Positions 53,900-63,129 of a stretch of 64,000 nucleotides of DNA are shown piece after piece. Below the pieces are notes generated by a model. It worked only from the letters and a program-made list of their open reading frames with translations. It had not been told where the DNA came from and made no database searches. The stretch is from an uncultured Anaerobiospirillum sp. (GTDB lineage: Bacteria; Pseudomonadota; Gammaproteobacteria; Enterobacterales; Succinivibrionaceae), in NCBI GenBank assembly GCA_944389615.1, contig CALXNA010000017.1, positions 1 through 64,000 of the forward strand, read 5' to 3'. The translations under genes were made by a program, and so were the position numbers. Positions within the stretch are counted from its first letter, which is position 1. Every line of letters begins with the position of its first letter.

Positions 53900-56023
53900 A
53901 TGCTCGATTTGTTACAGACTGGTAAGTACGGCGTGCTTACCCAGCAGAAGTTGCTTGGCACAACTTCCAATAACATTACCAACGTCAATACGGAAGGCTA
54001 CGTCCGCCAAGAGACGGTCGTCTACACTAGCGCCATTGAGTGGGGCATCGGCGAGACGATCACCCGCCGCCTGTACGATAAGTACACCCAGCGCGAGATG
54101 TTCCGCGACCAAGGTAATGTTGGCTTCTACGACGCATATGCCACGGGCCTGAACACGGTCGACAAGCTGCTCTCAAGCAAAGACACCTCGATTGCCACGC
54201 AGTTAGACAACCTCTTCTCCTCGCTTGAGGAGTCGGTACACAACACGACCTCGACGGCCTACCGCCAAGAGTTGCTGACGCAACTGCAGACCACGGTCGA
54301 TCGCTACAACACCTTAAACTACAACATCAAGAACGAGCTCACCGACATCAACAACAAGATCTCCGATTGCGCCACCAACATCAACGATTTGGTGGAAGCC
54401 TTCTACGAGGTCAACCGCAGCGTCCGTAACTTAAGCGACCGCGCCGCCCAAACTGATGTGGGCTTACAGCTCTATGACAAGCGCGACCAGATCGTCAACC
54501 AGCTCTCCGAGTTAGTCGATGTCAACTTGACCGTCGAGTCCGACGGCGCCTACAGCCTGTATTTGGGCAATGGTCAGCTCCTTGCCAATGCTGACACCTA
54601 CGCGCAGATCAAGGTGGTCAAGGATCAAGCTGACAACACCAAGCGCTCCTTAAACATCGTCTTTGAGGTGCCAGCGCACACCGAGATCAAGATGGGCGAT
54701 AGCGCATGGGGCGGCAAGATCGGTGGCTACTTGGCCTCCTCTAACGAGATGCGCCAAGCCATGCGCGAGTTAGGCCAGAGCGCCTTGGCCTTAGCCGATG
54801 CCTTAAACGAGCAGAACAAGGGCGGCATTACCTTAGAGGGCACCAAGGGCGGTGACCTCTTCAAGATCCCTGAGCCGGTCGCAGGCGTACGCATCAACGG
54901 CACCGATAACATGTCTATGTCGCTCACCTTCAACGAAGGCGAGGGCTCCGACATCCGCAGCTGCGACTACCGCGTGCTGTGGCTCTACGATGACGATGGC
55001 AAAACCGCTCGTCCGCATGTCTTCATGGTCGATGCCGATGGCAACGAAACAGAGATCGACCCGGCTGATATCAATCAAGATCGTGATGCCACAGGCAACT
55101 TGCTAGTACAGGTCAAAGGTCATGGTATTACCTTGAACTTTGGTAATGGGACGCAGGCCGAAGCTCTAGCTAATGCTCGGGCTGAGTTTAAGGTACAGCC
55201 AACCTTAAACGCCGCTTTTGATATCAAGAGCAACATCACCAAGCCTGAGGACTTCGCCTTTGCCTCGGCCGTTCGCGTCAGTGGCGAGAACATGGTTGAT
55301 GGCAACGCCGTGCCTTCCTTAAGTGGCGTGTTTGCCACGGGTACCGACATGGGCGTAGATATCGACTCTACTACGGGCAAGCCTAAGTTTACCACCAATG
55401 CGCCCAACTACATCCGTTATGAGGTTGATACTAATGGTAATGGCGCCTATGTCGTTTACCATCAAGCAGACGATGGTACTTTGACCGAGTTGGGCCGTGC
55501 TGATGATGATTGCAATGGCGTTGACATCTTTGCCAACACGGTTTGGAAAGATACTACTCTCAACCCGGCGCCAGGGGTTGACGGCGATCCGAACACTACG
55601 GTCGATAACACCATGTACTATCCGGGCTATGAGGTCAGCTTCACTGGCACGGTCAAGAACGGCTCGTCCTTTAAGATTGAGATCAACACCGACGGCTACA
55701 ACGACAATACCAATGGCAACTTGATGGCAGGCATCAAGCAAGAGGGTATCGTCTACAGCACCGACAGCGTCCGCAACTCGATCAGCGAAGACTACGCTGA
55801 TATGGTGTCGGCCTTGGGATCGGCGGTCATGTCCGCCAATACCGATTTGAAGGCAGCACAAGCCAAGTGCGCGCAGAGCCAAAACCTTTTCTCCTCGACG
55901 GCGGGCGTTAACCTCGACGAGGAGGCTGCCAACTTGATTCGCTATCAGCAGTCGTACTCGGCCTGCGCGCGAATCATCAGTGCGTCCCAAACCATTTTCG
56001 ATGCGTTGATCAGTGCGATCTAG
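53900..56023 (+). CDS. flgK: Flagellar hook-associated protein 1 (HAP1)
   Basis: 707 residues. It forms the first hook-filament junction ring. N-terminal helix region (LLQTGKYGVLTQQKLLGTTSNNITNVNTEGYVRQET) and C-terminal helix (NLIRYQQSYSACARIISASQTIFDALI) are the conserved D0 ends. The middle (about 330-620) is the variable surface domain; its DNA from about 55060 to 55560 is clearly less GC-rich than the ends. flgL follows after 23 bp, with AGGAGA as ribosome site, so flgK and flgL are one operon. Confidence 0.96.
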   Translation: MLDLLQTGKYGVLTQQKLLGTTSNNITNVNTEGYVRQETVVYTSAIEWGIGETITRRLYDKYTQREMFRDQGNVGFYDAYATGLNTVDKLLSSKDTSIATQLDNLFSSLEESVHNTTSTAYRQELLTQLQTTVDRYNTLNYNIKNELTDINNKISDCATNINDLVEAFYEVNRSVRNLSDRAAQTDVGLQLYDKRDQIVNQLSELVDVNLTVESDGAYSLYLGNGQLLANADTYAQIKVVKDQADNTKRSLNIVFEVPAHTEIKMGDSAWGGKIGGYLASSNEMRQAMRELGQSALALADALNEQNKGGITLEGTKGGDLFKIPEPVAGVRINGTDNMSMSLTFNEGEGSDIRSCDYRVLWLYDDDGKTARPHVFMVDADGNETEIDPADINQDRDATGNLLVQVKGHGITLNFGNGTQAEALANARAEFKVQPTLNAAFDIKSNITKPEDFAFASAVRVSGENMVDGNAVPSLSGVFATGTDMGVDIDSTTGKPKFTTNAPNYIRYEVDTNGNGAYVVYHQADDGTLTELGRADDDCNGVDIFANTVWKDTTLNPAPGVDGDPNTTVDNTMYYPGYEVSFTGTVKNGSSFKIEINTDGYNDNTNGNLMAGIKQEGIVYSTDSVRNSISEDYADMVSALGSAVMSANTDLKAAQAKCAQSQNLFSSTAGVNLDEEAANLIRYQQSYSACARIISASQTIFDALISAI

Positions 56024-56046
56024 CTCTTAGTCTGTAGGAGATCTTT

Positions 56047-57333
56047 ATGCGCATTTCAACTTCGATGCAGTACCAGTCGCACCTTAACTACCTGCAGACT
56101 GCGAACACGAAACTCGACAATGCCTCGACCCAGTACAACACGGGCCTGAAGTTCCAGACCGCCGGTGAAGACCCGGGCGGCATGGCGGCCACGATCAAGT
56201 ACCAGTCCGACATTGTCGCCTATGAGCGCTATGGCGATAACGCCAAGGTCGTCTCCGACGCTTTAGACCAAGAAGAGACCGCCTTAGGGCAGATCTGGGA
56301 TGTGATGTCGAGCATCCAGACCCGCCTCATCCAAGCCATCAACGGCACCTTAGATGACGGCTCGCGTCAGGCCTTGGCCGAGGACATCAAGCAGTCGCGC
56401 GATCAGCTCTACAGCTTGATGAACACCAAGAACGCCGAAGGCGAGTACATCTTCTCCGGCGCCCAGTCGGACACTCCGACCTACACCGTCACCTCCGATG
56501 GTCGCTACATCTGCAACGCCGACGGCTCGACCAAGAACGTCAACGTCTCGCCGACCATCACCGTCCAAACCACCGACTCCGGCCTTAACATCTTCGAGAA
56601 CGTCATGTACGCCTATGACATCGAGGGGGTCAAACTAGTAGATCGTGATGGTAACCCAAAGACGAGCACTCCGGTCTACACCATCTCTGATTACGATCAG
56701 TTTAACGCCTTCTTTGGTGACAATTTTAGCTACGGCACGGCTGGTACGGGTGCCACGGGCAATACCAACAAATACAAGGTGGTATTTACCGGCGACGGTT
56801 CGACCTTTGACTTACGCAGCTATGCCACCGGTAAAACCTTAGCCTCCGGTGAGGTGGTGGATGGTAAGGTGGAAGTTATGGGTATGGAGTTTACTCTGCC
56901 TGACGGCTACACCCCAGCTCATAATGATGTGATCTCCTTTGTGTTACAGCAGCCGGAGCAAGGCAACATCCTCAACAAGCTGACCGAGATCGTCCACAAG
57001 CTCTCGCTGCCGCAAGACGAGTGGGCTGATGAAGGCCAGAGTATGTCGAGCCTGACCCATGACTTGGCCGAGATGCAGCAGAACATTGAGCTCGCCAAGA
57101 AGCAGGTCGACTCCTACCGCGGTATGGTCGGTGCCCGTGGTGCCAACATCGACGCCATCATCCAGTCGGATGAGTCGCTGACCGATATCAAGAGGGAGGC
57201 GAAGGCCAACGTCTCGGAGATGGACGCCTTTGAGGCGGTCTCGAACCTGCTGGTGGCCCAGAATGCCTTACAGGTTGCGCAGCAATCGTACAACTTGGTG
57301 CACTCCACCACCTTGTTCGATTACATGCGCTAA
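56047..57333 (+). CDS. flgL: Flagellar hook-associated protein 3 (HAP3), copy 1
   Basis: 428 residues. It joins FlgK to flagellin at the hook-filament junction. Flagellin-like D0 ends: MRISTSMQYQSHLNYLQ and the C-terminal NLLVAQNALQVAQQSYNLV. Residues ~194-310 are the exposed central region. The first ~193 residues and the last ~115 are nearly identical, also at DNA level, to the second flgL at 57580, while the centres differ. Terminator at 57371. Confidence 0.96.
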   Translation: MRISTSMQYQSHLNYLQTANTKLDNASTQYNTGLKFQTAGEDPGGMAATIKYQSDIVAYERYGDNAKVVSDALDQEETALGQIWDVMSSIQTRLIQAINGTLDDGSRQALAEDIKQSRDQLYSLMNTKNAEGEYIFSGAQSDTPTYTVTSDGRYICNADGSTKNVNVSPTITVQTTDSGLNIFENVMYAYDIEGVKLVDRDGNPKTSTPVYTISDYDQFNAFFGDNFSYGTAGTGATGNTNKYKVVFTGDGSTFDLRSYATGKTLASGEVVDGKVEVMGMEFTLPDGYTPAHNDVISFVLQQPEQGNILNKLTEIVHKLSLPQDEWADEGQSMSSLTHDLAEMQQNIELAKKQVDSYRGMVGARGANIDAIIQSDESLTDIKREAKANVSEMDAFEAVSNLLVAQNALQVAQQSYNLVHSTTLFDYMR

Positions 57334-57370
57334 TAGAGCGGCGCGCTGCGCCGTGCTTACCTCTCAGGAA

Positions 57371-57397
57371 AAGGGCGGACTTGAGTTCGCCTTTTTT
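57371..57397 (+). terminator. Rho-independent terminator of flgK-flgL
   Basis: Stem AGGGCGGAC (57372-57380) with GTTCGCCTT (57385-57393), including two G-T pairs, 4-nt loop, then six T. It separates the two flgL copies, so copy 2 needs its own promoter. The following ~150 bp is a run of imperfect TTGGSCC-like repeats. Confidence 0.85.
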
Positions 57398-57579
57398 GTG
57401 CCCGCAAGACGCGATATCTAGGCTTCAACTTGCCGCCAGCCGCCTTGGCTTTGGCCCGGGCTTGGCCCTCGGCCTTGGTTTGGGCCCTACCTTGGGCCTT
57501 GCTCTTCGGTTCAAGTTGTTGTTGGCGCGCTCCTTGAAGGCACGACCTTTAGTTGCTTAACGTCTGCTCGGAGAATAGC

Positions 57580-58872
57580 ATGCGTATTTCCACCTCGATG
57601 CAGTACCAGTCGCACCTTAACTACCTGCAGACTGCGAACACCAAACTCGACAATGCTTCGACCCAGTACAATACGGGCCTGAAGTTCCAGACCGCGGGCG
57701 AAGACCCGGGCGGTATGGCGGCCACGATCAAGTACCAGTCCGACATTGTCGCCTATGAGCGCTATGGCGATAACGCTAAGGTCGTCTCCGACGCTTTAGA
57801 CCAAGAAGAGACCGCCTTAGGGCAGATCTGGGATGTGATGTCGAGCATCCAGACCCGCCTCATCCAAGCCATCAACGGCACCTTAGATGACGGCTCGCGT
57901 CAGGCCTTGGCCGAGGACATCAAGCAGTCGCGCGATCAGCTCTACAGCTTGATGAACACCAAGAACGCCGAAGGCGAGTACATCTTCTCCGGCGCCCAGT
58001 CGGACACTCCGACCTACACCGTCACCTCCGATGGTCGCTACATCTGCAACGCCGACGGCTCGACCAAGAACGTCAACGTCTCGCCGACCATCACCGTCCA
58101 AACCACCGACTCCGGCCTTAACATCTTCGAGAACGTGATGTACGCCTATGACTTTAGTGTGATCGGTACACTTGAACCAGGCGGTGTGCCTAGTCATTAT
58201 ACTGGTGAGTTCACTGTATCTGATTACGATCAATTCAATGCCTTTTTCAAAGATAATTTTGACTATGGCACTGGTGGTGAGGAAGCAAGTGATCCTTCAC
58301 CTAGTTGGGCTAATGCATTCCACATTGAGTTTACAGGCGGTGCAAATTTCGCTTTAAATGATGCTAATGGCAGAGAGTTAGCCAGTGGTGAAATTAAGGA
58401 CGGTAAGGTTGAAGTTAATGGTATGACCTTTACCTTGCCTGATGGCTACGAGCCAAAAAATGGCGAGCTCATCATGTTTCATTTAGAGCAGCCAGATCAA
58501 GGCAACATCCTCAACAAGCTGACTGACATCGTCAACAAGCTCTCGCTGCCGCAAGATGAGTGGGACGATGCAGATCAGAGCATGTCGAGCCTGACCCATG
58601 ACTTGGCGGAGATGCAGCAGAACATTGAGCTTGCCAAGAAGCAGGTCGACTCCTACCGCGGTATGGTCGGTGCCCGTGGTGCCAACATCGACGCCATCAT
58701 CCAGTCGGATGAGTCGCTGACCGATATCAAGAGGGAGGCGAAGGCCAACGTCTCGGAGATGGACGCCTTTGAGGCGGTCTCGAACCTGCTGGTGGCCCAG
58801 AATGCCTTACAGGTTGCGCAGCAATCGTACAACTTGGTGCACTCCACCACCTTGTTCGATTACATGCGTTAG
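57580..58872 (+). CDS. flgL: Flagellar hook-associated protein 3 (HAP3), copy 2
   Basis: 430 residues from the ATG at 57580 (CGGAG 7 nt upstream); the TTG nine codons earlier is not supported. It is the same protein as copy 1 for residues 1-193 and the last ~115, with only a few silent or conservative changes. The centre is recognisable as homologous (SDYDQFNAFF, GKVEVNGMTFTLPDGY) but strongly diverged and AT-richer (58150-58490). Such identical ends around a diverged exposed domain point to gene conversion of the ends or import of the centre. No promoter was recognised upstream. Confidence 0.95.
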   Translation: MRISTSMQYQSHLNYLQTANTKLDNASTQYNTGLKFQTAGEDPGGMAATIKYQSDIVAYERYGDNAKVVSDALDQEETALGQIWDVMSSIQTRLIQAINGTLDDGSRQALAEDIKQSRDQLYSLMNTKNAEGEYIFSGAQSDTPTYTVTSDGRYICNADGSTKNVNVSPTITVQTTDSGLNIFENVMYAYDFSVIGTLEPGGVPSHYTGEFTVSDYDQFNAFFKDNFDYGTGGEEASDPSPSWANAFHIEFTGGANFALNDANGRELASGEIKDGKVEVNGMTFTLPDGYEPKNGELIMFHLEQPDQGNILNKLTDIVNKLSLPQDEWDDADQSMSSLTHDLAEMQQNIELAKKQVDSYRGMVGARGANIDAIIQSDESLTDIKREAKANVSEMDAFEAVSNLLVAQNALQVAQQSYNLVHSTTLFDYMR

Positions 58873-59571
58873 CCGTGGCAGCCTGCGTCAGTTCTCGCTG
58901 AACGCCGGGCTGACGTATGCTGCTGCGCGCTCTGCGCAGGCGAAGGCGCAGACGAGGCGCTGCAAGGGCGGGCGACAGTGGAGCAGCAGCGCGGGCGACG
59001 CGCGCTCGCAGCGCACCGGCGTGCCCTATAGAGGAGAAATGAGCGCGTAGGTGACGGCGCCGATAAACTTCCGCGGCGCCTGCGCGGGCGCGGTAACTAG
59101 GGGCCGTAGGCACCGGGCCGATTCAAGAAACTAGCGTCCTTTCCGATATATAACAGTGAGAGCAAGTGCTACTTGTGCTAGTACAAGCTCAGTTTCGGTT
59201 GTACCGAAACTTCGTGAAGACATTACCAGTTTCAACTGATTGATCAGGCCTCGGCCTATGAACCAAAGCTCAGGAGAGAAGACCTAAGGCGACGCCTTGG
59301 GGCCGAGCTTGCGGCAAATGCTCAAACCGGTACGCAGGTGGCGTAAGGTGGCACGTGAGCGCGACGCAAACGGATGGTTGCCATTCTCTTTTGGGGGCGG
59401 TTTGGGTGCTGTGTCTGGGCTGTCTCCTGTGCCTAGACACGAAATTGGGACGTGATGTTGTGCTGCAAACAGCCTGTAGTCTCGGCTCGCACCAGCAAAC
59501 AAGATGACTAGTCCTAAGTCCTAGTCTTCTTGGGTGTGATGCCGTCAAGGGTACCCCAAGGAGAGTTTGAC
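58873..59571. other. 700-bp spacer between the second flgL and flaG
   Basis: No gene was recognised. A sigma-28-like promoter lies at 59123-59149 and a perfect 8-bp hairpin GTTTCGGT/ACCGAAAC (loop TGT) at 59192-59210, with a smaller CTTGT/ACAAG hairpin just before it. If the promoter is real, the flaG mRNA has a leader of over 400 nt that begins with these hairpins, or the promoter serves a small RNA. Confidence 0.45.
59123..59149 (+). promoter_or_regulatory. Candidate sigma-28 (FliA) promoter
   Basis: TCAAGAAA, 11 nt, TCCGATAT compares with the FliA consensus TAAAGTTT-N11-GCCGATAA: the -10 matches at six of eight positions and the spacing is exact, while the -35 is partial. Late flagellar genes follow. 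Confidence 0.4.
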
Positions 59572-60231
59572 ATGGATATCGGAAGTGTATTTAAGGCAGA
59601 CAGGGATTTAGCGGAGCTGAGCGCAGCCCCTCGTGCTAATGACCTTAAACGCGCTCTAGATGCCTCCAGTGCATCTGCCGGATCTGCGGCCAACGCTAGC
59701 TCTGCGGGGGCCAGTGCGCCTCAGGTGGCGGCCACGACGGGGCCGCGCGATGCGCGTATCTCTGATCCTAGCCGCTTTGTTAAGGATCCGGCTTGGCAGC
59801 AAGAGTCCTTTGTCGCGCAGGCCTCCATCCGCAATAGCTTCATCACCGAGGAAAGTGAGCTCGCCCAAGAGCTGCGCACGGAGAATGAGCGTGAGCAGGC
59901 CTTAGCGCAAGAAGAGAACCAAAAAGAGGTACGCGAGCACGCCAAGGAAGTGATTGCGTCCCTCAATCAGAAGCGCTTGGCCATTCGCTTTGATACCGCC
60001 GATAAGTACGACGACGCGAGCGTCATCAACATCGTGGACTCGGAGACGAGCGAAGTGCTGCGCCAGATCCCATCCGATGAGATCCTGCGGGTGCGGGCGG
60101 CCGTGCAGGCCTACGAGCAGCGCTTGGCCCATGACGATATGATGGCTGATCCTTCCATTAAGGCCAAGGGTGTGGATACCGCCGGTGTCAACGAAGACCT
60201 GCGCGGTGTCGTCATCGATTTTGAAGCTTAA
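59572..60231 (+). CDS. flaG: FlaG-family flagellar protein
   Basis: 219 residues from MDIGSVFKADRD (AAGGAGAG 6 nt upstream). Residues 15-125 are Ala/Ser-rich then charged and helical; the FlaG domain occupies about 145-200 (KRLAIRFDTADKYDDASVINIVDSETSEVLRQIPSDEIL). FlaG proteins affect filament length and are usually encoded just before fliD. Here fliD is absent: 415 bp of apparently non-coding DNA follow, then fliS. The long N-terminal region is unusual, as family members are normally 110-150 residues. Confidence 0.9.
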   Translation: MDIGSVFKADRDLAELSAAPRANDLKRALDASSASAGSAANASSAGASAPQVAATTGPRDARISDPSRFVKDPAWQQESFVAQASIRNSFITEESELAQELRTENEREQALAQEENQKEVREHAKEVIASLNQKRLAIRFDTADKYDDASVINIVDSETSEVLRQIPSDEILRVRAAVQAYEQRLAHDDMMADPSIKAKGVDTAGVNEDLRGVVIDFEA

Positions 60232-60646
60232 GTTGTGGCTTAAGCTGCGCTTAAGCAGAAGCTGCGGCAGAGCGTAAGCTGCTTGCCATGTGAGTTGGAG
60301 TAAAGGGCTTGGGGGTTCGCTCCTAGGCCTTTTGCTTGCTTGGACGCCACGCGGGCCCTGTGGCGTCGGGGCGCGGGGAGCGTGAGCGCGCGGGGCGTAG
60401 GCTTGGCCTTAAGATTGGTCATAGCTCAAAAGTTGGTGCGAGCTTTGCTCTGTAACTTGTTGGCGCTGAGCCGTTAACTGGGATGTCGACCCTGAACCCT
60501 CATGCAAGCGCCCGTGCGGCTGCGTGGCTGTCTGCGATAATCATGGGGCGCATAATATGTTATATTTGGCACAGGGTATGGACGCGCAAAGACGCAGCAG
60601 CAGGGTGTCACTGTGCTGTGGGCTGCCTTAATCATAGGAGAATGAA
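60232..60646. other. Spacer where fliD would be expected
   Basis: This 415-bp gap between flaG and fliS shows no open frame with FliD character and no remnant that could be recognised. TGCGATAATC near 60534 resembles a sigma-28 -10 element and CATAATATG near 60552 a sigma-70 one, but neither has a clear -35 partner. Confidence 0.4.
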
Positions 60647-61123
60647 ATGTACGGACGTAACCTTAAAGCTTACAATCGTACAAAGCTGGAAGCTGAGCTC
60701 CTCGTAGCTTCACCTCACCGTGTAACTCAAATGCTCTTTGAGGGCTTAATCGAGCGCTTGAACCAAGCGAAGGGCTTCATCGAGTCAAAGGACTATGCCA
60801 AGAAGGCGACCTTCATCGGTAAGGCGATCGGCATCATCAATGGCCTGCAGGGCTCGGTTGACCCTTCGTATGACCCTGAGCTTGGTGAGCGCATCATCGG
60901 CCTGTACGAGTACATGAAGGATCGCTTAAACGACGCCAACATCAACAACGACATCGCGCCGATCAACGAGGTGATCAAGCTCATTACCCCGATTAAGGAA
61001 GCTTGGGATCAGATCCCTGAGGACATCCGCGAAGAGCAGAACCTTGCTATCACCAAGAAGTTTGAAGAGATTGACGCCGCCCAGCGCGAGCGCAATCGTA
61101 AGGGCTTTGCCTTCGGCCAATAG
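60647..61123 (+). CDS. fliS: Flagellin export chaperone FliS
   Basis: 158 residues. It binds the flagellin C-terminus to stop early polymerisation and aid export. The opening MYGRNLKAYNRTKLEAELLVASPHRVTQMLFEGLIERLNQAK is typical FliS, with the four-helix pattern continuing to about residue 130. AGGAG lies 6 nt before the ATG. A strong terminator follows. Its client flagellin gene is not in the window. Confidence 0.94.
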   Translation: MYGRNLKAYNRTKLEAELLVASPHRVTQMLFEGLIERLNQAKGFIESKDYAKKATFIGKAIGIINGLQGSVDPSYDPELGERIIGLYEYMKDRLNDANINNDIAPINEVIKLITPIKEAWDQIPEDIREEQNLAITKKFEEIDAAQRERNRKGFAFGQ

Positions 61124-61200
61124 GTTTGTAGCCTTGGGCCTGCGGCCCAGCGGAGCCCGGCCTAGCAGCTTGAGCCGGTCGGGCTGAAGCCTGCGCCCAT

Positions 61201-61237
61201 AACAAAGGGCAGCTCCCGCAAGGGGCTGCCCTTTGTT
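61201..61237. terminator. Strong terminator between fliS and pykF
   Basis: Perfect 13-bp stem AACAAAGGGCAGC (61201-61213) / GCTGCCCTTTGTT (61225-61237), with extra CCC/GGG pairing inside the loop. T-rich on the plus strand and A/T-rich on the minus side, so it can serve both converging genes. Confidence 0.9.
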
Positions 61238-61285
61238 GTGGCTGCGCGCTGCGCCGCCTGCAGAGGCTGGCGGCAGCTGGCGGCA

Positions 61286-62695
61286 TTAGATAGTGTGGAT
61301 TGAGAAGGTGTTGGTGGTGCCCGATGGAACTAAGGCGCCGGAAACCAAGCAGATGTTGTCGCCGCTCTTAGCGAGGCCCGTCTCTAAGGCCAGCTTCTTG
61401 CCTAAGGCAAAGAACTGGTCGGTCGAGGTGATGCGGTCAACTAACTTAGGGATGACGCCACGGACTAAGCACAGCTGACGTGCGGTCTTGAGGTTTGGCG
61501 TTAAGGCTAAGATGTGCGAGGTTGGGAAGTACTTGCGCAGGGCGGCTGGGGCATTGCCGTGCTCGGTGGCAACGACGATGAGCGGAATGCGTAAGGTCTC
61601 GCAGGCGTCAACGGCGGCCAACGAGACCGCCTCGGTGACGGTTGGGCTCTGCGACTTGATCTCGGTGTGCGCCTGAATCTCACGGTCGGAGCGACGGCAG
61701 ATGGTGGCCATGGTGGTGACCGCCTCTAATGGGTACTTACCCTTGGCCGACTCGCCCGAGAGCATGACGGCGTCGGTGCCGTCTAAGATGGCGTTGGCCA
61801 CGTCACCGGCTTCGGCACGGGTTGGGCGTGGATTCTTGATCATCGAGTCGAGCATCTGGGTGGCCGTGATGACCGGCTTGCCGACCTCGTTGCAGCGCTT
61901 GATGATGTGCTTTTGATGGAAGATAACTTCCTGAGCTGGGATCTCAACGCCTAAGTCACCACGGGCGACCATAATGCCGTCAGCGGTAGCTAAGATGTCC
62001 TCGAAGTTGTCTAAGCCTTCTTGGTTCTCGATCTTGGCGATGATCTTGATGTCTGAGCCGCCATTCTCGTTTAAGAAGTCACGGATGTCTTGGACGTCTT
62101 GGCGATTGCGGGTAAAGGAAGCGGCGATGAAGTCAACACCACGCTTGATGCCGAAGAGGATATCGTTCTTATCGTGCTCAGATAAGAATGGCATGCTGAT
62201 GTGGGTGTTAGGCAGGTTAACGCCCTTCTTCTCGCCTAAGGCACCGTTGTTTAAGACCTCGCAGTACACTTCGGTCTCAGTGGTGTCGAGCACCTTCAAT
62301 GCGATCAGGCCATCGTCTAACAGGACGATGTCGCCACGGTTCAAGTCACGGGCTAAGTCGGCGTAGGTCACCGAGATCTTGTCGCGGTTGCCCACGACCG
62401 TATTGTCGGTGGTGATGGTGATCTTCTGGCCGGTTACCAGCTGGATTTCCTGCCCGTTCTCTAAGGAGCCGGTACGGATCTCAGGGCCGCGGGTGTCGAG
62501 GAGGATTGCGAAGATCTTGCCCGTCTCTGCCATGATAGCTTCGAGGTTGGTGATACGGCCGCCGTGCTCTTCAAAGTCGCCATGCGAGAAGTTTAAACGC
62601 ATCACGTTCATGCCTGCGTTGAGCAGGGTTTCCATGACTTCACGCTTTTCGGATTTTGGGCCGATGGTGCATACCATCTTGGTTTTCTTAAGCAC
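61286..62695 (-). CDS. pykF: Pyruvate kinase I (PykF type)
   Basis: 469 residues, matching E. coli PykF in length and order. It converts PEP and ADP to pyruvate and ATP. Start is a GTG encoding the M of [16 protein letters not shown], with GAGG 9 nt upstream. Visible: [23 protein letters not shown], active-site [36 protein letters not shown], and the C-terminal fructose-1,6-bisphosphate domain ([30 protein letters not shown]). Leucine codons are largely TTA/CTA-free of rare CUC, consistent with high expression. It is the exit step for the KdgK-Eda products as well as glycolysis. Confidence 0.97.
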   Translation of the reverse strand: MLKKTKMVCTIGPKSEKREVMETLLNAGMNVMRLNFSHGDFEEHGGRITNLEAIMAETGKIFAILLDTRGPEIRTGSLENGQEIQLVTGQKITITTDNTVVGNRDKISVTYADLARDLNRGDIVLLDDGLIALKVLDTTETEVYCEVLNNGALGEKKGVNLPNTHISMPFLSEHDKNDILFGIKRGVDFIAASFTRNRQDVQDIRDFLNENGGSDIKIIAKIENQEGLDNFEDILATADGIMVARGDLGVEIPAQEVIFHQKHIIKRCNEVGKPVITATQMLDSMIKNPRPTRAEAGDVANAILDGTDAVMLSGESAKGKYPLEAVTTMATICRRSDREIQAHTEIKSQSPTVTEAVSLAAVDACETLRIPLIVVATEHGNAPAALRKYFPTSHILALTPNLKTARQLCLVRGVIPKLVDRITSTDQFFALGKKLALETGLAKSGDNICLVSGALVPSGTTNTFSIHTI

Positions 62696-62744
62696 TTAGA
62701 TCTACCTCGTGACAGGGTTAACGTTTTAACGATTTTCGCGCGCG

Positions 62745-62750
62745 ATTATA
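62745..62750 (-). promoter_or_regulatory. -10 box of the pykF promoter
   Basis: Minus strand TATAAT in TCGGGTATAATCGCGCGCG, 50 bp upstream of the GTG start. The GC-rich discriminator resembles other promoters in the window. No clear -35. GTTAAAACGTTAAC just downstream might be a regulator site. Confidence 0.55.
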
Positions 62751-62858
62751 CCCGAAAACCACGATAAATATGCGCCAAAGCCCCAGCCTGTGATAAAAAA
62801 ACACGCCCGCGTCGTGCACCTTATTTGGGCCTAACCTGCGCTTGACCTCAGCTTCACG

Positions 62859-63030
62859 AAGGCCGGGGCTTGCGGCCTCGATTTGAGGAGGCGGTGTGCC
62901 TGCGGATGGCCGGGGTTTGAGACTCCAATTTGCGGGGCCGGTGCACCGGTGCAAGGCCGGGGCTTGAGGCCCCAATTTGCGGGGCAGGTGCGCCTGCGCA
63001 AGGCCTAGGTTTGAGGCCTGTATTTACGGT
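62859..63030. repeat. 47-bp tandem repeat, about 3.7 copies
   Basis: GGCCGGGG landmarks occur at 62861, 62908 and 62955, and the related GGCCTAGG at 63002, an exact 47-bp period. Each unit has a GGCCGGGGCTTGAGGC part, an AATTTGCGGGG part and a small hairpin whose sequence varies but can still pair (GCAGG/CCTGC in copy 3, CCGG/CCGG in copy 2). It lies 100 bp upstream of a restriction gene, in a 434-bp gap with no other gene. Confidence 0.88.
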
Positions 63031-63129
63031 CTTTGTATGGTTTTGTTGCTAGAATAAGGTCAAGTTCTTGATTTAGCGAGGGCTAGATTTATGTAGGCGT
63101 TAGGCCTGTAGTTTTCAAGGAGAGGCAGT

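Noticed and set aside
62716-62735. Cra/FruR operator in front of pykF
   Set aside because: GTTAAAACGTTAAC is only loosely similar to TGAAACGTTTCA and not symmetrical enough to claim.
62859-63030. CRISPR array
   Set aside because: The repeat is a continuous 47-bp tandem unit without unique spacers, and no cas genes are near.
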